Source of the DNA: Caenorhabditis remanei
Taxonomy: Eukaryota; Nematoda; Chromadorea; Rhabditida; Rhabditidae
DNA: 64,000 bases
Assembly: GCF_010183535.1 (NCBI RefSeq)
Contig: NC_071329.1
Span: 18,056,879 to 18,120,878 of the forward strand
Direction of reading: 5' to 3'
Part shown: in pieces, positions 36,110 to 47,400 of the stretch
How positions within the stretch are numbered: the stretch's first letter is position 1
How the letters are laid out: every line of letters starts with the position of its first letter
Notes under the pieces: model-generated
Database searches by the model: none
What the model saw: the letters and a program-made list of their open reading frames with translations, nothing else
Told to the model about the DNA's origin: nothing
Position numbers and translations under genes: made by a program

Positions 36110-36270
36110 AGACATACACACACACACAATGAAGGTGTGCAACGGTACTGCGCGTAAATAAGGGTTCCCATCCATGACCCAGTGCGGTAGGGCAGGGTTA
36201 CTGGTATTATTGATTTTGACAGTCCTCGGGGAATTTTTGGCAAGGGAGGCGCATCCTGTGGGCATCAATA
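36110..36270 (-). promoter_or_regulatory. Upstream block shared by the two DUF3557-like genes
   Basis: Starting about 60 bp upstream of gene A's ATG, about 155 bp match 62510-62662 upstream of gene B at roughly 70 percent by eye. The match includes CACAGGATGC, GAATCAATAA/AAATCAATAA and CCTACCGCACT on the minus strand. It ends in a CA/TG run near the gene. It could be promoter, 5' UTR or an outron. The minus frame is open in both (MMPTGCASLAKN and MLLTGCPTLAEH), so a coding leader is not excluded. Confidence 0.5.
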
Positions 36271-36734
36271 AGGCGAATCGCCTATTGTCTCACTATCAGC
36301 GAGAGGTGCAGTAATGTAGGACGAATAACCAACGTTTTACAAGGGAATTCCCCTAAATGTTTTTTTTCAAACGACTCAATCATTTTGCCCCTGATACTTT
36401 TGATTACGTAGATTCCAAATCTGAAATAAAATTCTGCTAACAAGGGAAATATACGACGGGGCGAGTTGAACTTTTTCTATAAATTTGGCCATACAGTGCG
36501 TCCAATAATGTTAAGACACCAGAGTTGTTGGGAAGTATACTCGGAAGTTAGACGGAAGTGAGTTTTATTTCGACAATATGAAACGAACTTCTAAAATATG
36601 AAATTAATATCTTGTATTGATGGTTTTACTACCCATCGAGCATAAAAAATTCCAAAATTTTTTTAATCCCCTACCAGTAGACCTGAAAAAAGTCTTCACT
36701 TCCGACTTCCGACTTCCGGGTTTCGAATTCGGCT
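36271..36734. other. Noncoding DNA upstream of gene A
   Basis: No exon recognised. A short reverse run of the GGAAGTCGG unit lies at 36690-36720 without visible element ends. Confidence 0.4.
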
Positions 36735-37371
36735 GCTTTTTACCGGTAATTTACCGGTAAATTATTTAAAGGTAAATTACCGGTAAATGGAATGAAATTA
36801 ATACTTTTGGATTTATTTCTATAAATTGATATAGAGAATGTATTTTCATGGTGCATGATAATAATGTGAGGAAGTTTATAATAATATTTATTTTAAATAT
36901 TAATAAAAACCAATTAAAATTTTCCTTAACAGTCATAAAATTAAAACGGTAATATTTATCTGATATATCTCCATCGTCACCTTCGTGTTCACATTTAACT
37001 TCCATACCAGAGTTGCGCGGAAGTGATTTTTTCTAAAACGGAAGTCGGAAGTAAAATTTTGAAAACGGAAGTCGGAAGTAAAATTTTGAAAACGGAAGTC
37101 GGAAGTAAAATTTTGAAAACGGAAGTCAGAAGTAAAATTTTCAAAACGGAAGTCGGAAGTCGGAAGTGAAAAACAGCCCGGAAGTCGGAAGTCGGAATTC
37201 CGCGCAACTCTGTTCCATATCATTCGTGTCGCTTACGTGTTCCAACAAGTGTTCGTGTCGGTTTTACCAAATTTTACCGGTAATTTACCAAATTACCGGC
37301 AAATTTGGTAAATACCGGTAAATTACCGGTAAATTTTCGGTGAATTACCGGAAAGCGCATTTACCGTAAAA
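36735..37371. mobile_element. ACCGGTAAATT-repeat element, split
   Basis: Left part (36735-36790) and right part (37262-37371) are made of TTACCGGTAAATT units in inverted arrangement. The centre is AT-rich and contains the hAT-like insertion at 37008-37212. Exact ends and target duplication were not determined. Confidence 0.55.
37008..37212. mobile_element. hAT-like MITE of GGAAGTC units, near 8-bp TSD
   Basis: A 205-bp element with ends CAGAGTTGCGCGGAAG and CTTCCGCGCAACTCTG-type complement (right end reads CCGCGCAACTCTG). Flanks TTCCATAC (37000-37007) and TTCCATAT (37213-37220) match at 7 of 8. The interior is a run of GGAAGTCGGAAGTAAAATTT units. Confidence 0.82.
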
Positions 37372-37379
37372 TGATTATC

Positions 37380-38010
37380 GGTAAGCACACACTGGTGCTG
37401 ACCAGGAAAGTTTCGACACTGCACTCGAGTTCATCTACTTTGTGATGCTGGAACAAGGAAATGATATGATCACCAAACTTCTGGTCGCGTCTCGTGAGCT
37501 TGGGCGTCTTCTTGCGGTCGTCCAACAAGATGGAGTGAATATACGAGAATAAGAGAGGTAGATCCCATAATATTGTACCGACTAGCATATTTTTTTCTCC
37601 TTTTATACGGTCCGAGAGTATCCAACTCATTCATTTTGAACGAAATTTTGCTTGAGGTCAAAAAACAGATCAAAATATATAATAAAACAATTTTGAATTA
37701 AAAAAAATTCACATAATCTTATTTTTCCCTCTCATTTGATGGGCTAATTCCTCCACTGGATCCAAAAATGAGGTGTTGTTTATTGTTGAATTCACTTTTA
37801 AATGTCGTTCCCACACGTTAATTGGCAAGAAAAAGTCCAGAAAACTGGATTGGAGCCAGATATATTGGCTCAAAAAACGAAAAAAAAATAATTTTAAAAA
37901 GTTTGCATAGAAAGGAACCAGCAGGAAATTCGCGGCGCTTTTCGCTGGATTTAGTTGACTTGTGAAGTTCCTAAGCAGGAACTGGAGGAATCCTTTTTCT
38001 GAACTCAAAT
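37380..38010 (-). pseudogene. Possible decayed gene, unidentified
   Basis: Minus-strand frames with gene-like composition: at about 38008-37709 a frame containing INVWERHLKVNST and FLDPVEELAHQMRGK, and at 37630-37400 one containing RRDQKFGDHIISLFQHH. Acceptor-like sites exist (TTGAGTTCAG near 37985), but I could not build a consistent multi-exon model. No family recognised. It could be a fragment or a gene with introns I missed. Confidence 0.25.
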
Positions 38011-38409
38011 AAGCTTTTGAGACGATGATTAATGATAATTTTCTTATGAATCTCTTTTTTCTTTTATTTTTCTTGAGGATGTTACCGCTGAAACTCCTCT
38101 AAACAGTTTTCCCCGAACTTTGAGAATAGATCGAAAAACGGTGAAACGTTTTCACAAAATCAAACACTTCCTCATGAATATAACCATTCACTCCTTTTAA
38201 CTTTATCCAACACTGTAGTAACGCTAAAACTCCAATTTCTCAAAAAAGTATTTCTGGACGTTTCCTCGAAACGATAACTCTTCTTTTCATCTTTCCGTGA
38301 TTTTTTTGTTAATTGCGCCGCTTTGCCGGTCAGCATAAAGTACGGAACAGAACATTTCCGACCTTCTTCCTGTAGATATTCTTGATCGCGGCACTTCTAC
38401 AAAAATTTT

Positions 38410-38670
38410 TTACTCACTGTCAAGCCGATGTCGAGCCTTCAGTTCGAGAATAAATCTTTGAATTTTTTAAAAGTTTTGACTCAAAAACGTTTTTGGACCC
38501 ACCAAAAAGAATATTTTGAATCCCCTCTAAAACTCAAAAGATTTTCTAGAAACTTCTGGAAGATTCCCGAATATTTTAATTCCCGCCAAAATGGAAAACT
38601 TTGCATTCCCTCCGAGATACAAAAGTTTTTCTGGCAGCTTCTGGAAGATCTTTACTAATAATATTCAACA
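38410..38670. repeat. Helitron-like repeat with heat-shock elements
   Basis: At 38544-38571 there are six alternating heat-shock units (TTC-GAA-TTC-GAA-TTC-GAA, each separated by 2 nt). Phrases AATTCCCGCCAAAATGGAAA and CCTCCGAGATACAAA (with one change) recur at 59540-59600 and in part at 57715-57760. C. elegans Helitrons are known to carry such HSE arrays; Helitron ends were not proven here. Confidence 0.55.
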
Positions 38671-39114
38671 GATTCCGTTTGGCCACGGCCTCCTGCGGCG
38701 AAAATTTTTCGCGAAAAAGTACGGTGCACGGTGATTTTTTCGCTACATTTCCCGTTGACAATTTTTCGCCCCATGGTGCGCGGAAAAATGGGCGGGGCTA
38801 AGGTTGCAGCCCCGCGGCACAGAGAAATGAGGTTAATAAATTGCAGTGGAAGTGGAGAGGAATTTATTGATTTTCGTTGAAAAATTGTTGTATTTATTTA
38901 AAAAATGTATAAATTTCATATAAATAAAGTGTTTATAATAAATCAATCATGTTTGTGTTGTGTTTGAACAGAAATTACGTGAAAACGTTTTATTACTTGA
39001 AAATTAAATGAATATCGACGAGGAAAAGGACGAAAAGGAAACGAAAAAAGGAATCAAGGAGATATTCATTTTTATATATAAAACTAGCGGGAAACGTGAT
39101 CAAATAGACTAGAA

Positions 39115-41805
39115 TCATGACTTAAAAAGTGTGTCATGGCGGAGGTTCTCAAGACTATGTGAAAGTAAGATACACTTGTATCTGGTTATGATGTCAGGTA
39201 CCTGCTCAAATTGTCTTTCTAGTCTAGCAAGTAAGCGGTGGAAGTGTTCGATAGACTGCTCAGAAGTTTTACCCCACACGCCGAACTTTTCTATGAATGG
39301 AATAACGTGAGAGGCAAGAATATGTAATTTAGGAGTGACCGTCATGTCAGGATACGCAGTTCTTAATTCAATAAGAAAGCTTTGCAATGTGATCGATAAG
39401 TCCAATTGCTGAGCAGATGTTAAATTTTGAGTAGACGAATATGACATAATAGAACCGAGATGTTTCATCATTTTTCTCAAAGATTCAATCTCTTTTTTGT
39501 ATTCGGAAAACTGAAGATTAGGGGTGTTTTCGAAAACTTTGAGGATCTTGTCGATATTTTCCGGGCGATACATTTTGTAGGTATCGTTTCCATTGAAACA
39601 ACCACCATGGTAGGACTTTCTAATTAGCTTCAGATCTTTGTAAAGAACGTCTTCAAATGCAGTAGCACACGGTCCGGAAGGAGGTAGATTGGAAGATACA
39701 GATTCCAAACTGGACTTCAACTTTTCGACATAGGCCAACTGCTTTTGATGTAGAATAGAAAGTTCTGAATAGTGAGATTCCACGATTTTTCGTATATGAG
39801 AGACTTTTGTAAATCCATTGCACTTATAGCATACAACTGAATGAGAATTAGCTGATATCATGGCTTTTTGAGAATCTTTAATTATACCGCAGCATTCGGC
39901 ATGAAGCTCTAATCCACAGCTGCTACATTTACACATATACGGAACATTGTTGTAGCCGTTAGAAACCAATTCCTTGAAAATGCAGAAATTTGCATCACAC
40001 TTGTCAGTGCTGGTACGGAAAACCTTAGAAGTGTAAATAGAATTCCATGTATTTCGAATAGTTTCAACATTTCTTATATCCCTGGCATAGGAGTCAAGCC
40101 ATTCTTGTTCTAAATTCACTTTGTCGTTCAAACTGTTTATAGCAGAAGTTCGTTTCATTGATTTCATAAGAACGTCCACTTCTTCTGGCGTGAAACTGTC
40201 GGCAATACTTGCCATTTTTACAAGATTTCTGTATATGAACTTATCAGATATCCCCATTATAATATGAAGTAATGGTGGGATGATATATTGAGGTTTTATA
40301 AATGGAAAAATAGGTTTCCAACCTTGTTTCACATTGAAACTACCATTTTGAGAATCTAACTCATAATTCCTCATGTTACAAACATCATTAATATCCCATT
40401 CTCCCATTTTCAATAATCCATTACAGCTACTCTTCGAATAATAACAGATCACACAAGGATAGGTAGAGGAAGGGCCAGTGTGTCCAAAACAAGCACACAA
40501 AAACATCACGTCTCCCGTTAAGAAAAATACTATCTCTTTTTCTATGACTGTTCCGTTATTGTCAGTATATGAGATTGTTTTCAGGCGACTCAACTGCTCT
40601 CCAACATCTTCAAGTTTCTCCCTCAACTCTGCATATTTATCGTCTCCATAATACATTTTCAAAATTAATAAATTGTCTGGTGAATTGGTGTTTTTCCCTT
40701 CTCCTATTGCAATCACTACTTTAGTAGATTTTCCACCCTTATCACCCATAATAGTGAGGTTGATAGGTGTATTTGTATTGTCTAGAACACCGGCATTAAA
40801 CAGATTCTGACAACGCTTGTTTAGTGACATCTGAACATTTTTGATAGTTATTTCGGCGGTGTTATTCTCTTTTCTTTCTATTTCATATTCATTCACAACT
40901 CCCATATCATCACCAGCTTTCCTCACTTTTGCCAGAGGCGCAAGTGTGTCAAAACTTGTATATGTTTTCATTGCACGTTTCAGCCGTCCATAACTTCTAT
41001 CACTCATGTTTAAGTACGTTTTAAGGTGTAGACTTTCTTCCGCTGTGATTGATTGCGACCATGGGAAGTTGTTGGATCTGCTGAAACGTGCAAACGACAC
41101 ATAGAAACTATTCAAATTTGTTTCCCCAGCTATCAATTGGCTAATTTTCACCAGTGCCTTCAATCTCGCGTTGCGAGATTCACAATTCTTCAAATTAGAA
41201 AATTCTTTCAATTTGAGTTTATCGAACGCTCTCACAGCAATCTCTACAGCTCCTTCTAATCGAGAAGAAGAAGGTGTTTCTCGAGGAATCAATCGACGGA
41301 GTTTTCTATTCTCTTTTTTCAGTTTCTCCATTTGTCTGGACAATTTGGCGTAATCGCTAAATGAAATCATCTTTTCATCATTTGACTGTGATTTCGCTGA
41401 ATCATCAATGAGAAATAGATTTTCTTCGCGATTGGGTGAAACATTTACAGATTCCGCCGAATCATCGCTACTTGGAGCATCCATCAAACAAGAGGAGCTA
41501 ACCAACAACACGTTTTCAGTGCTTATCAAGGGGGAGCTAGCCATTTCTGGAGCTTCAACCCCATTAGAGGAGCTGGCTAACACCACGTTTTCAGAGTTTA
41601 TCAGGGGGGAGCTAGCCATTTCTGGAGCATCAACCCTCAAATCTGTCGCCATTAATTCATCGTGAACTACTGAACTCGATAATACAACATTTCCAGAAAA
41701 ACCGTCTTTATTACAATCAAATGTATTACTTCTCTTGGTTCGTTTGAAATTAGTCATTCTTTTTGATGCAAACGATTTTTGCGCCGATTTCTTTCTATTT
41801 GCCAT
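39115..41805 (-). CDS. Transposase-like protein with PHD-like zinc finger, ~896 aa
   Basis: One uninterrupted frame. An upstream ATG at 41823 exists, but the ATG at 41805 directly follows TTCTTGCAG, a splice or spliced-leader acceptor, so I prefer it. Residues here count from 41823. About 160-185: short basic coiled coil (MEKLKKENRKLRRL). About 355-365: IMGDKGGKSTKVVI, first candidate catalytic Asp. About 437-460: FLTGDVMFLCACFGHTGPSS then YPCVICYY, second Asp plus a zinc-type CxxC. About 629-668: CKCSSCGLELHAECCG ... VVCYKC, a PHD-like C4HC3 pattern. About 833-865: PKLHILASHVIPFIEKFG then TSEQSIEHFH, with a candidate final Glu. This looks like an RNase-H-fold cut-and-paste transposase. A domesticated gene is the alternative, but the flanking TIRs argue for a live element. 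Confidence 0.7.
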   Translation of the reverse strand: MANRKKSAQKSFASKRMTNFKRTKRSNTFDCNKDGFSGNVVLSSSVVHDELMATDLRVDAPEMASSPLINSENVVLASSSNGVEAPEMASSPLISTENVLLVSSSCLMDAPSSDDSAESVNVSPNREENLFLIDDSAKSQSNDEKMISFSDYAKLSRQMEKLKKENRKLRRLIPRETPSSSRLEGAVEIAVRAFDKLKLKEFSNLKNCESRNARLKALVKISQLIAGETNLNSFYVSFARFSRSNNFPWSQSITAEESLHLKTYLNMSDRSYGRLKRAMKTYTSFDTLAPLAKVRKAGDDMGVVNEYEIERKENNTAEITIKNVQMSLNKRCQNLFNAGVLDNTNTPINLTIMGDKGGKSTKVVIAIGEGKNTNSPDNLLILKMYYGDDKYAELREKLEDVGEQLSRLKTISYTDNNGTVIEKEIVFFLTGDVMFLCACFGHTGPSSTYPCVICYYSKSSCNGLLKMGEWDINDVCNMRNYELDSQNGSFNVKQGWKPIFPFIKPQYIIPPLLHIIMGISDKFIYRNLVKMASIADSFTPEEVDVLMKSMKRTSAINSLNDKVNLEQEWLDSYARDIRNVETIRNTWNSIYTSKVFRTSTDKCDANFCIFKELVSNGYNNVPYMCKCSSCGLELHAECCGIIKDSQKAMISANSHSVVCYKCNGFTKVSHIRKIVESHYSELSILHQKQLAYVEKLKSSLESVSSNLPPSGPCATAFEDVLYKDLKLIRKSYHGGCFNGNDTYKMYRPENIDKILKVFENTPNLQFSEYKKEIESLRKMMKHLGSIMSYSSTQNLTSAQQLDLSITLQSFLIELRTAYPDMTVTPKLHILASHVIPFIEKFGVWGKTSEQSIEHFHRLLARLERQFEQVPDIITRYKCILLSHSLENLRHDTLFKS

Positions 41806-42137
41806 CTGCAAGAAGTACTTCATTTTCCATCCTTAATCTTCGTTTGCTGCGACAAATCTATTCTCGAAAAAAACGATTACTTTTATTCCTCTTACTCAAA
41901 GTGTATGAAAACCTGTTTATTCAATGTTTTACTCGTTTTATAATATAAATTATCACAATTGAATACACGTAATACACCAATTCTACAATATCACCCATTT
42001 ATGAACAAGAATGCATCTATTAATGAACAAGAACACATCTATTAATGAACAAGAATACATTATTAAATAAACTAAACTAATCGGAGCAATCTGAGGAACA
42101 TTACAATACAATCATTTGGATATAAACAAATAATTTA

Positions 42138-42676
42138 TTAGCCCTTCTCATCTTCTACTCCCAGCATCTTCATCTGATTGTGAATTTCTCCATCTTTCGG
42201 TTCAGCCTTCAGTTTTTCCACTTCCTCCTTCACTTGTCGCAATTCTTCCATCATAGTCATCATAATCTGAAATTTTAATGCTATTTAATTTGAATTATTT
42301 ATTATATTAACCTCATTTTGCTGTTGAATAATTTGGAAAGCATCGGAATTGTTCACTTCACTGGATTCCGCCTCCTTCTTTTTCTCGGTATCCCTTTCCT
42401 CTTTTCTCGACTCTTCGCGATGGGCGTTTCGGTTAGTGTATTTCTGAACATGACATTAAACATATTCATATTAATAACTTCCTCACTCACCATCACATTT
42501 GTTCTTCCTTTTCCTCCGATTCCCCTTCTATTTCCACTCTTTTGTAATCCAGAATTCTTTGAATTTATTTGATTCCTATTTCCCTTCCAATCCGATCGAG
42601 CGTTTCTCGAATTCCATCTCCCACCTCTCTTTGATTCGATAACAATTTCCGTTGTTTTGATTTTTTTTTTATACAT
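42138..42676 (-). CDS. Basic coiled-coil accessory protein, 148 aa, 3 exons
   Basis: Exons 42676-42491, 42443-42312 and 42266-42138 (447 nt), with introns of 47 and 45 bp, GT-AG and all in phase 0. The first third is very basic and Gly/Arg/Asn-rich (SKRGGRWNSRNARSDWKGN), suggesting nucleic-acid binding. The middle is charged (EERDTEKKKEAESSE). The end is a heptad-like helix (MEELRQVKEEVEKLKAEP). It lies 333 bp upstream of the transposase-like gene on the same strand, within the same TIRs. An acceptor (TTTGCAG) precedes the ATG by 4 nt, so either trans-splicing or an unseen upstream exon is possible. Likely an accessory transposition protein; no family recognised. Confidence 0.6.
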
Positions 42677-43276
42677 TCACCTGCAAATCAATAAATCAGT
42701 AAAAATCATTTCATATTTTGTAAAAAGATAATTTAATTTCACGTAATAGCTGAGCTTCTTCGTGTACTTCCTCAAATCTAGGCCATGGTCATTTTAAAAA
42801 CTAGGCCATCAGGAATTTTTAATTTCAGCAGAATCCAGTTTTCTACATGAAGGAGGCATCAAAACGACTAGAACTTTTTCCTACAGAAACTAGATCGAAA
42901 AACGGAGGGCGTATGGAAGCGTTTTTTTTAATTTATGGATTCAGTTTCTTTTAAAACCTCGTCAAAGTTTGTGGAAGAGAAATTAACACTGACGATAGTC
43001 ACTTCAGCAGAATCCATTTTTCTACATGAAGGAGTCATCAAAACGACTAGAATTTTTTTATACAAAAACTCGATCGAATTACGGAGGGCGTATGAGGCCG
43101 TTTTTTTTCAATTTCGATTTCTATTTTTTTATATAGCTGATAAAAAATGATGGCAGAGAAATTAACACTGCGTTGTCTGGTGGAGCGCATTTGCCTCACG
43201 GGGTCGTGACCTAGCGAGAAGCAGAAATATGGAAGAGAAACCCAAATTTAATGTAGCGAAAAAATCACCGTGCGGT

Positions 43277-43857
43277 GGGAAGTGCTGTGCGTCTCGCACT
43301 CTCTCGCTCGTGCAGATAGAGCGCGTTTGTGCTGCCGTAACACCGTTTTTGGAAGGACACTTTGAAGACGTTATAATCAAGGAAAAAGTGAGATTAAAAG
43401 AATGAAAGTTTATCAACAAGGTGAATGAAGAACTGAAAAAAAATTTTAATCTAAAAAAATGTGCAAAATTTTCACCAAAGAGCCGTAAGACGTAGATCAA
43501 TTAGATTCGCGATTTTGAGTGCTTCAGAGGTATTCCGAAGTAGAATATTCAAAGTCTTGTTTGGATTCTATAAACCGATGTCTAAAACCGTTTGATAACA
43601 CAAAAAAACATGTTAAAGCTATATAAATCACGGATTTTATAAACGTTTTGTCACATTTTACGGTTTTTGGCTCCTAAAAAACGAAATAGTAAGAATATCA
43701 AAAATCGGCTTTCTCACGTTTGTAGAGAATTTGATTGTGATCATTTTCCAATTTAAAATGTCAAAAATGGTCCATAAATAACTTTTTTGGAGTTAAAACA
43801 AATTTTAGTACAAAATTCGAAAATTTGGTCATTTTTTGAGGGTTTTTGGTAAATTTT
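43277..43857. other. Noncoding DNA right of the two-gene transposon
   Basis: No exon or repeat edge recognised, other than AT-rich sequence and a GC-rich patch near 43280-43350. Confidence 0.35.
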
Positions 43858-44449
43858 TACTAATAATATTCAACAGATCCGTGTGTCCGTTTATTTGTCG
43901 CCGATCATAACTCCCTCCGTAGTGGACCAATTTTTATGAAACCTAGATAGATAGATAGGAAATTTCCCTTAGATGATGCCCGAACTTTTCTTTTTTCAAA
44001 AATATCAAATGTGACGTCTTCTGGAGACGATGTCGATTTCAACAGTAGAAAGCGTTCAGAAAAGGTGTGTCCCGACAGGGTGGTAGAAAGCTCAAAATAT
44101 CAACCTGATACTACTGACTCGGTTGTTTCTTGACTGCATTCTTGAAAGCGCCTCGGCCGCGCGTATTTGGTGTAGCGGTCTACGCAGATGACTTTCACCC
44201 ACGGGGTAGTGAGTTCGTTCCCGCCAGGTCCGAAAGTCTTTTGGTTTTTTGTTTTGATAAGAGCATAGACAGTCAGTATATGAAAGTTGTAATTATGGTC
44301 GAGATTTTAGAACAAAAGGGTGAAGCTTTCTTTCTATTGACTCTGTACACCCCGCTACAATTCTGTCAGAAATGATGATTGAGGTCCAACTTTGACGGTG
44401 TTTAAAAATTCACAATCCTACAAACATCGAGTCAGAAACTGATAGTAGT
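43858..44449 (+). repeat. Dispersed repeat with ACTAATAATATTCAACAG edge
   Basis: Forward copy of the sequence found reversed at 28742-29699 and in both arms of the 49037-51576 palindrome. It contains CATAACTCCCTCCGTAGTGG, CTTCTGGAGACGATGTCG and a tRNA-like segment at 44161-44232. Confidence 0.6.
44161..44232 (+). ncRNA. tRNA-derived SINE-like segment
   Basis: Perfect A box TGGTGTAGCGG at 44168-44178 and B-box-like AGTTCGTTCCC at 44212-44222. The same segment is reversed at 28961-29030 and partial at 50352-50404. I did not fold it; pol III competence is not shown. Confidence 0.45.
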
Positions 44450-47400
44450 TAAGACGCACTCTCGGAGTCGATCGAGCATCGGTCAACAGGCCATAGGCAC
44501 ACGAAAAAAGTTGACCATCTCCGATTTGCCTATAATTTTGATCAATGATAGTACTAAGTGTCCTCAGCAAATTGGGGGTACTTTTTGGCCGGGTCCGTCA
44601 CCTGGGTACCTAGGAAAATCAAAAAATCGATATTTTTCTCCACCACCTTCTTTCCCAATGGGGCGTAGGTATGGCTGGGCCAAAAAAAGTGGGCGGGGCT
44701 AGGAGGATGTCGATAAAAATGTCAACTTTTTTGTCGCCCCTCGGTTCTCAGGGATGACTGGACCGATTTACTTGGACTTTTTTTTGATCGCTTGCAAATC
44801 TCTTCTATATTGGTCCCCTAAAATGGTTTATTGGTTGAGCCACTTGGAGCTGAGCTTTGAGCAGCAGAATGGAGCCAACTCAAAAATTTAGCCAAAAATA
44901 AATAAATTTTTTCAACTTTCCTTTTCTCTGGTGGGATTGTTTTTTCAGTTATGACTTCCAAAAGTATATAGGTTTGTAGAGGATGAACGTGGCTAAAAAG
45001 TAAAAAAAGAATTATATTGATAGCTTTTTCAAAAAAAAATTTACAAGCGGCAAAGTGGAAAAATTTCGGAAATTTTGAAAATTCTTGATTTTTTCACTTT
45101 ACTTTTTATATCTCGAGTTCTAAATGAGATTTTTGCTTGAAACTTGGTAAATAAACGTAAAATTGAACGGAAAATGCATTAAAATAAAAAGATTCATGAT
45201 CGGAGTGATTGCTTTCCCAGGACACCTCGTCAAACAGAAAAATTCACAAAAAATACTCAAAAAAAACGACTTGCCGACCGCTCCTCATTTTTCTTCCGGC
45301 GGCTGTAGCGCGCATAGTTTTGAGAAATTTTTGGTTCTGACAAAAATATATGACGTAGAAAAAAAATCTGAACAAACTGATATAAAATTTGTAATACTTT
45401 TAGTGAAAATAATTTTCAGGAGGCGTTTTTTTCCTGTTTTTTAGGGGTTTTTGGCCCGCACTGAAAAAATTTTCCACTAAAATTGTTTTGCTTTTTTGAT
45501 ATGTTGGTCAACTCGGAATTACCTAATGGAATATCTAAGTTTCAGCAAAATCGGCCCGGTGGGAGCTGAGCTGTGGAGAAAACAGATTTTACACTGTTTT
45601 CCGGCTGGGGCGCGTTTGGCGCTTTTTTCTCATTTGCTTTTGAAAACCCGGGAATCATTATTAACATGGGGAAACAGAGCCGAAGGCCCGGTTATACTCT
45701 GGACCAGGGCCGCAGGCCCTGAAACTCTTGAAAACCTGGGAGAACAGCGCCGGAGGCCCGGGGCCGCAGTCCCTGAAACTGTTGAAGACCCTGGAAACTA
45801 TGAAAGCACCTGTGGTCCTTTGACCATCAGTTAAATAAAATCGGATTATCACCATGACATCAAATGTGTCCCCACAGGGTGGTAGCTCACTAATAAACAC
45901 TGATAAAGTTCTGAAGCTTCGCGCCTTGCGGCACCCCAGCCTCTAAGCCTCTAAACTTCAAAACCTTCTAACTCGGCTCAAAATTGTCGTAGAACGTTTA
46001 TCTTACTACCATTCGAAAGCTTTTCACTTACTGCTTACTTGGGTCACTTAAAATAGAAAAACGCTCATAACTTGCTTTAAAATGGTCGTAGAACAAAAAT
46101 TCAAAGCTTGCTGAGCACTGCGCAAGGGGCGAAGCCCCTTCTAGCGGAGCCCGCCGGCAGGCGGGGGACGCTAGTCGAAAATTTTTCCTAAAGTAGTTAG
46201 GTATGAAATCTCAACGGGAAATTATTGTAGACACTATTTTAAGCATTTTTTGTGTTCAGAAGAAAATTCCAGCCCAACACCTTCATTGTGAAAATTTTGA
46301 AAGTTCATGAAATTTTCGGGTTTTTTTCATGAAATCGTTTTTATCTCGGCGGTGACACGAGAAGACAGCGTTTTTTATTTAAAATTCGAAATCTACATAA
46401 AATTTGGTATTGGATCCATGTTGTCCCTACTGGTATCTCTATCCCCAAAGAACACTTTTTTGGGGAAGAATGTGAAAAAGTGCGATTTCAATTTTCGAGG
46501 CTTTCCGGTAAATCATTTTTGATGTTTCAAATTGATGGTTTCTTATAATTTTTAATTCAATCATGTCATTTTTTTTCATTCCCGGCACAATTTTCGATCA
46601 TACCAGAAAAAAATTTCAGAAAAAATTGAATTTTTTGATTTTTTGAAATTTTTTCCTGAACTGAATCATTCGAACTGAAATATTAAGGATAGCATTATAA
46701 AATTGGGAGAATATGACTGGAACATGATATAGCTTTACAAAACAATCAATTTCCACCATCGGATCATCTGTTACTTACTCTTTAATGATGAAATTCAGCG
46801 AAAGGTTCCACTTGGGAGGTTGGTGCTAAGGTCCTTCATACTTGCAACGTTATTTGGCAGAGGACTGTGATGAAAGTGACAGGAAAAGAAAGAAAACTAC
46901 AAAAATTTCTTAATTTACCAAAATTTTAGAAGTAAAAATTGAAAAAAATAAGACTCATACGTGTTCAATGGACTGGTCTTTTTTTGGAAATCAGAAAAAT
47001 AATTCCTCCCAAGTGGAACCTTTCGCTGAATTTCATCATTAAAGAGTAAGTAACAGATGATCCGATGGTGGAAATTGATTGTTTTGTAAAGCTATATCAT
47101 GTTCCAGTCATATTCTCCCAATTTTATAATGCTATCCTTAATATTTCAGTTCGAATGATTCAGTTCAGGAAAAAATTTCAAAAAATCAAAAAATTCAATT
47201 TTTTCTGAAATTTTTTTCTGGTATGATCGAAAATTGTGTCGGGAATGAAAAAAAAAATGACATGATTGAATTAAAAATTATAAGAAACCATCAATTTGAA
47301 ACATCAAAAATGATTTACCGGAAAGCCTCGAAAATTGAAATCGCACTTTTTCACATTCTTCCCCAAAAAAGTGTTCTTTGGGGATAGAGATACCAGTAGG

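Larger units (their letters stand above)
38726..43273 (-). mobile_element. 4.5-kb two-gene DNA transposon with 24-bp TIRs
   Basis: Perfect 24-bp terminal inverted repeats, beginning GCACGGTGATTTTTTCGC, at 38726-38749 and 43250-43273. They are flanked by GGT on both sides (38723-38725 and 43274-43276), suggesting a 3-bp duplication. Inside are two minus-strand genes: a transposase-like protein and a small basic coiled-coil protein. Both frames look intact, so this is a candidate autonomous and recently active element. A 3-bp duplication and the GD...PC..C block hint at CMC/EnSpm relatives; that is inference. Confidence 0.7.

Noticed and set aside
36080..36268. Definite coding exon upstream of gene A
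   Set aside because: Similarity with gene B's upstream block is as strong in DNA as in protein, and a good ATG lies downstream after an acceptor; kept as regulatory or leader sequence instead.
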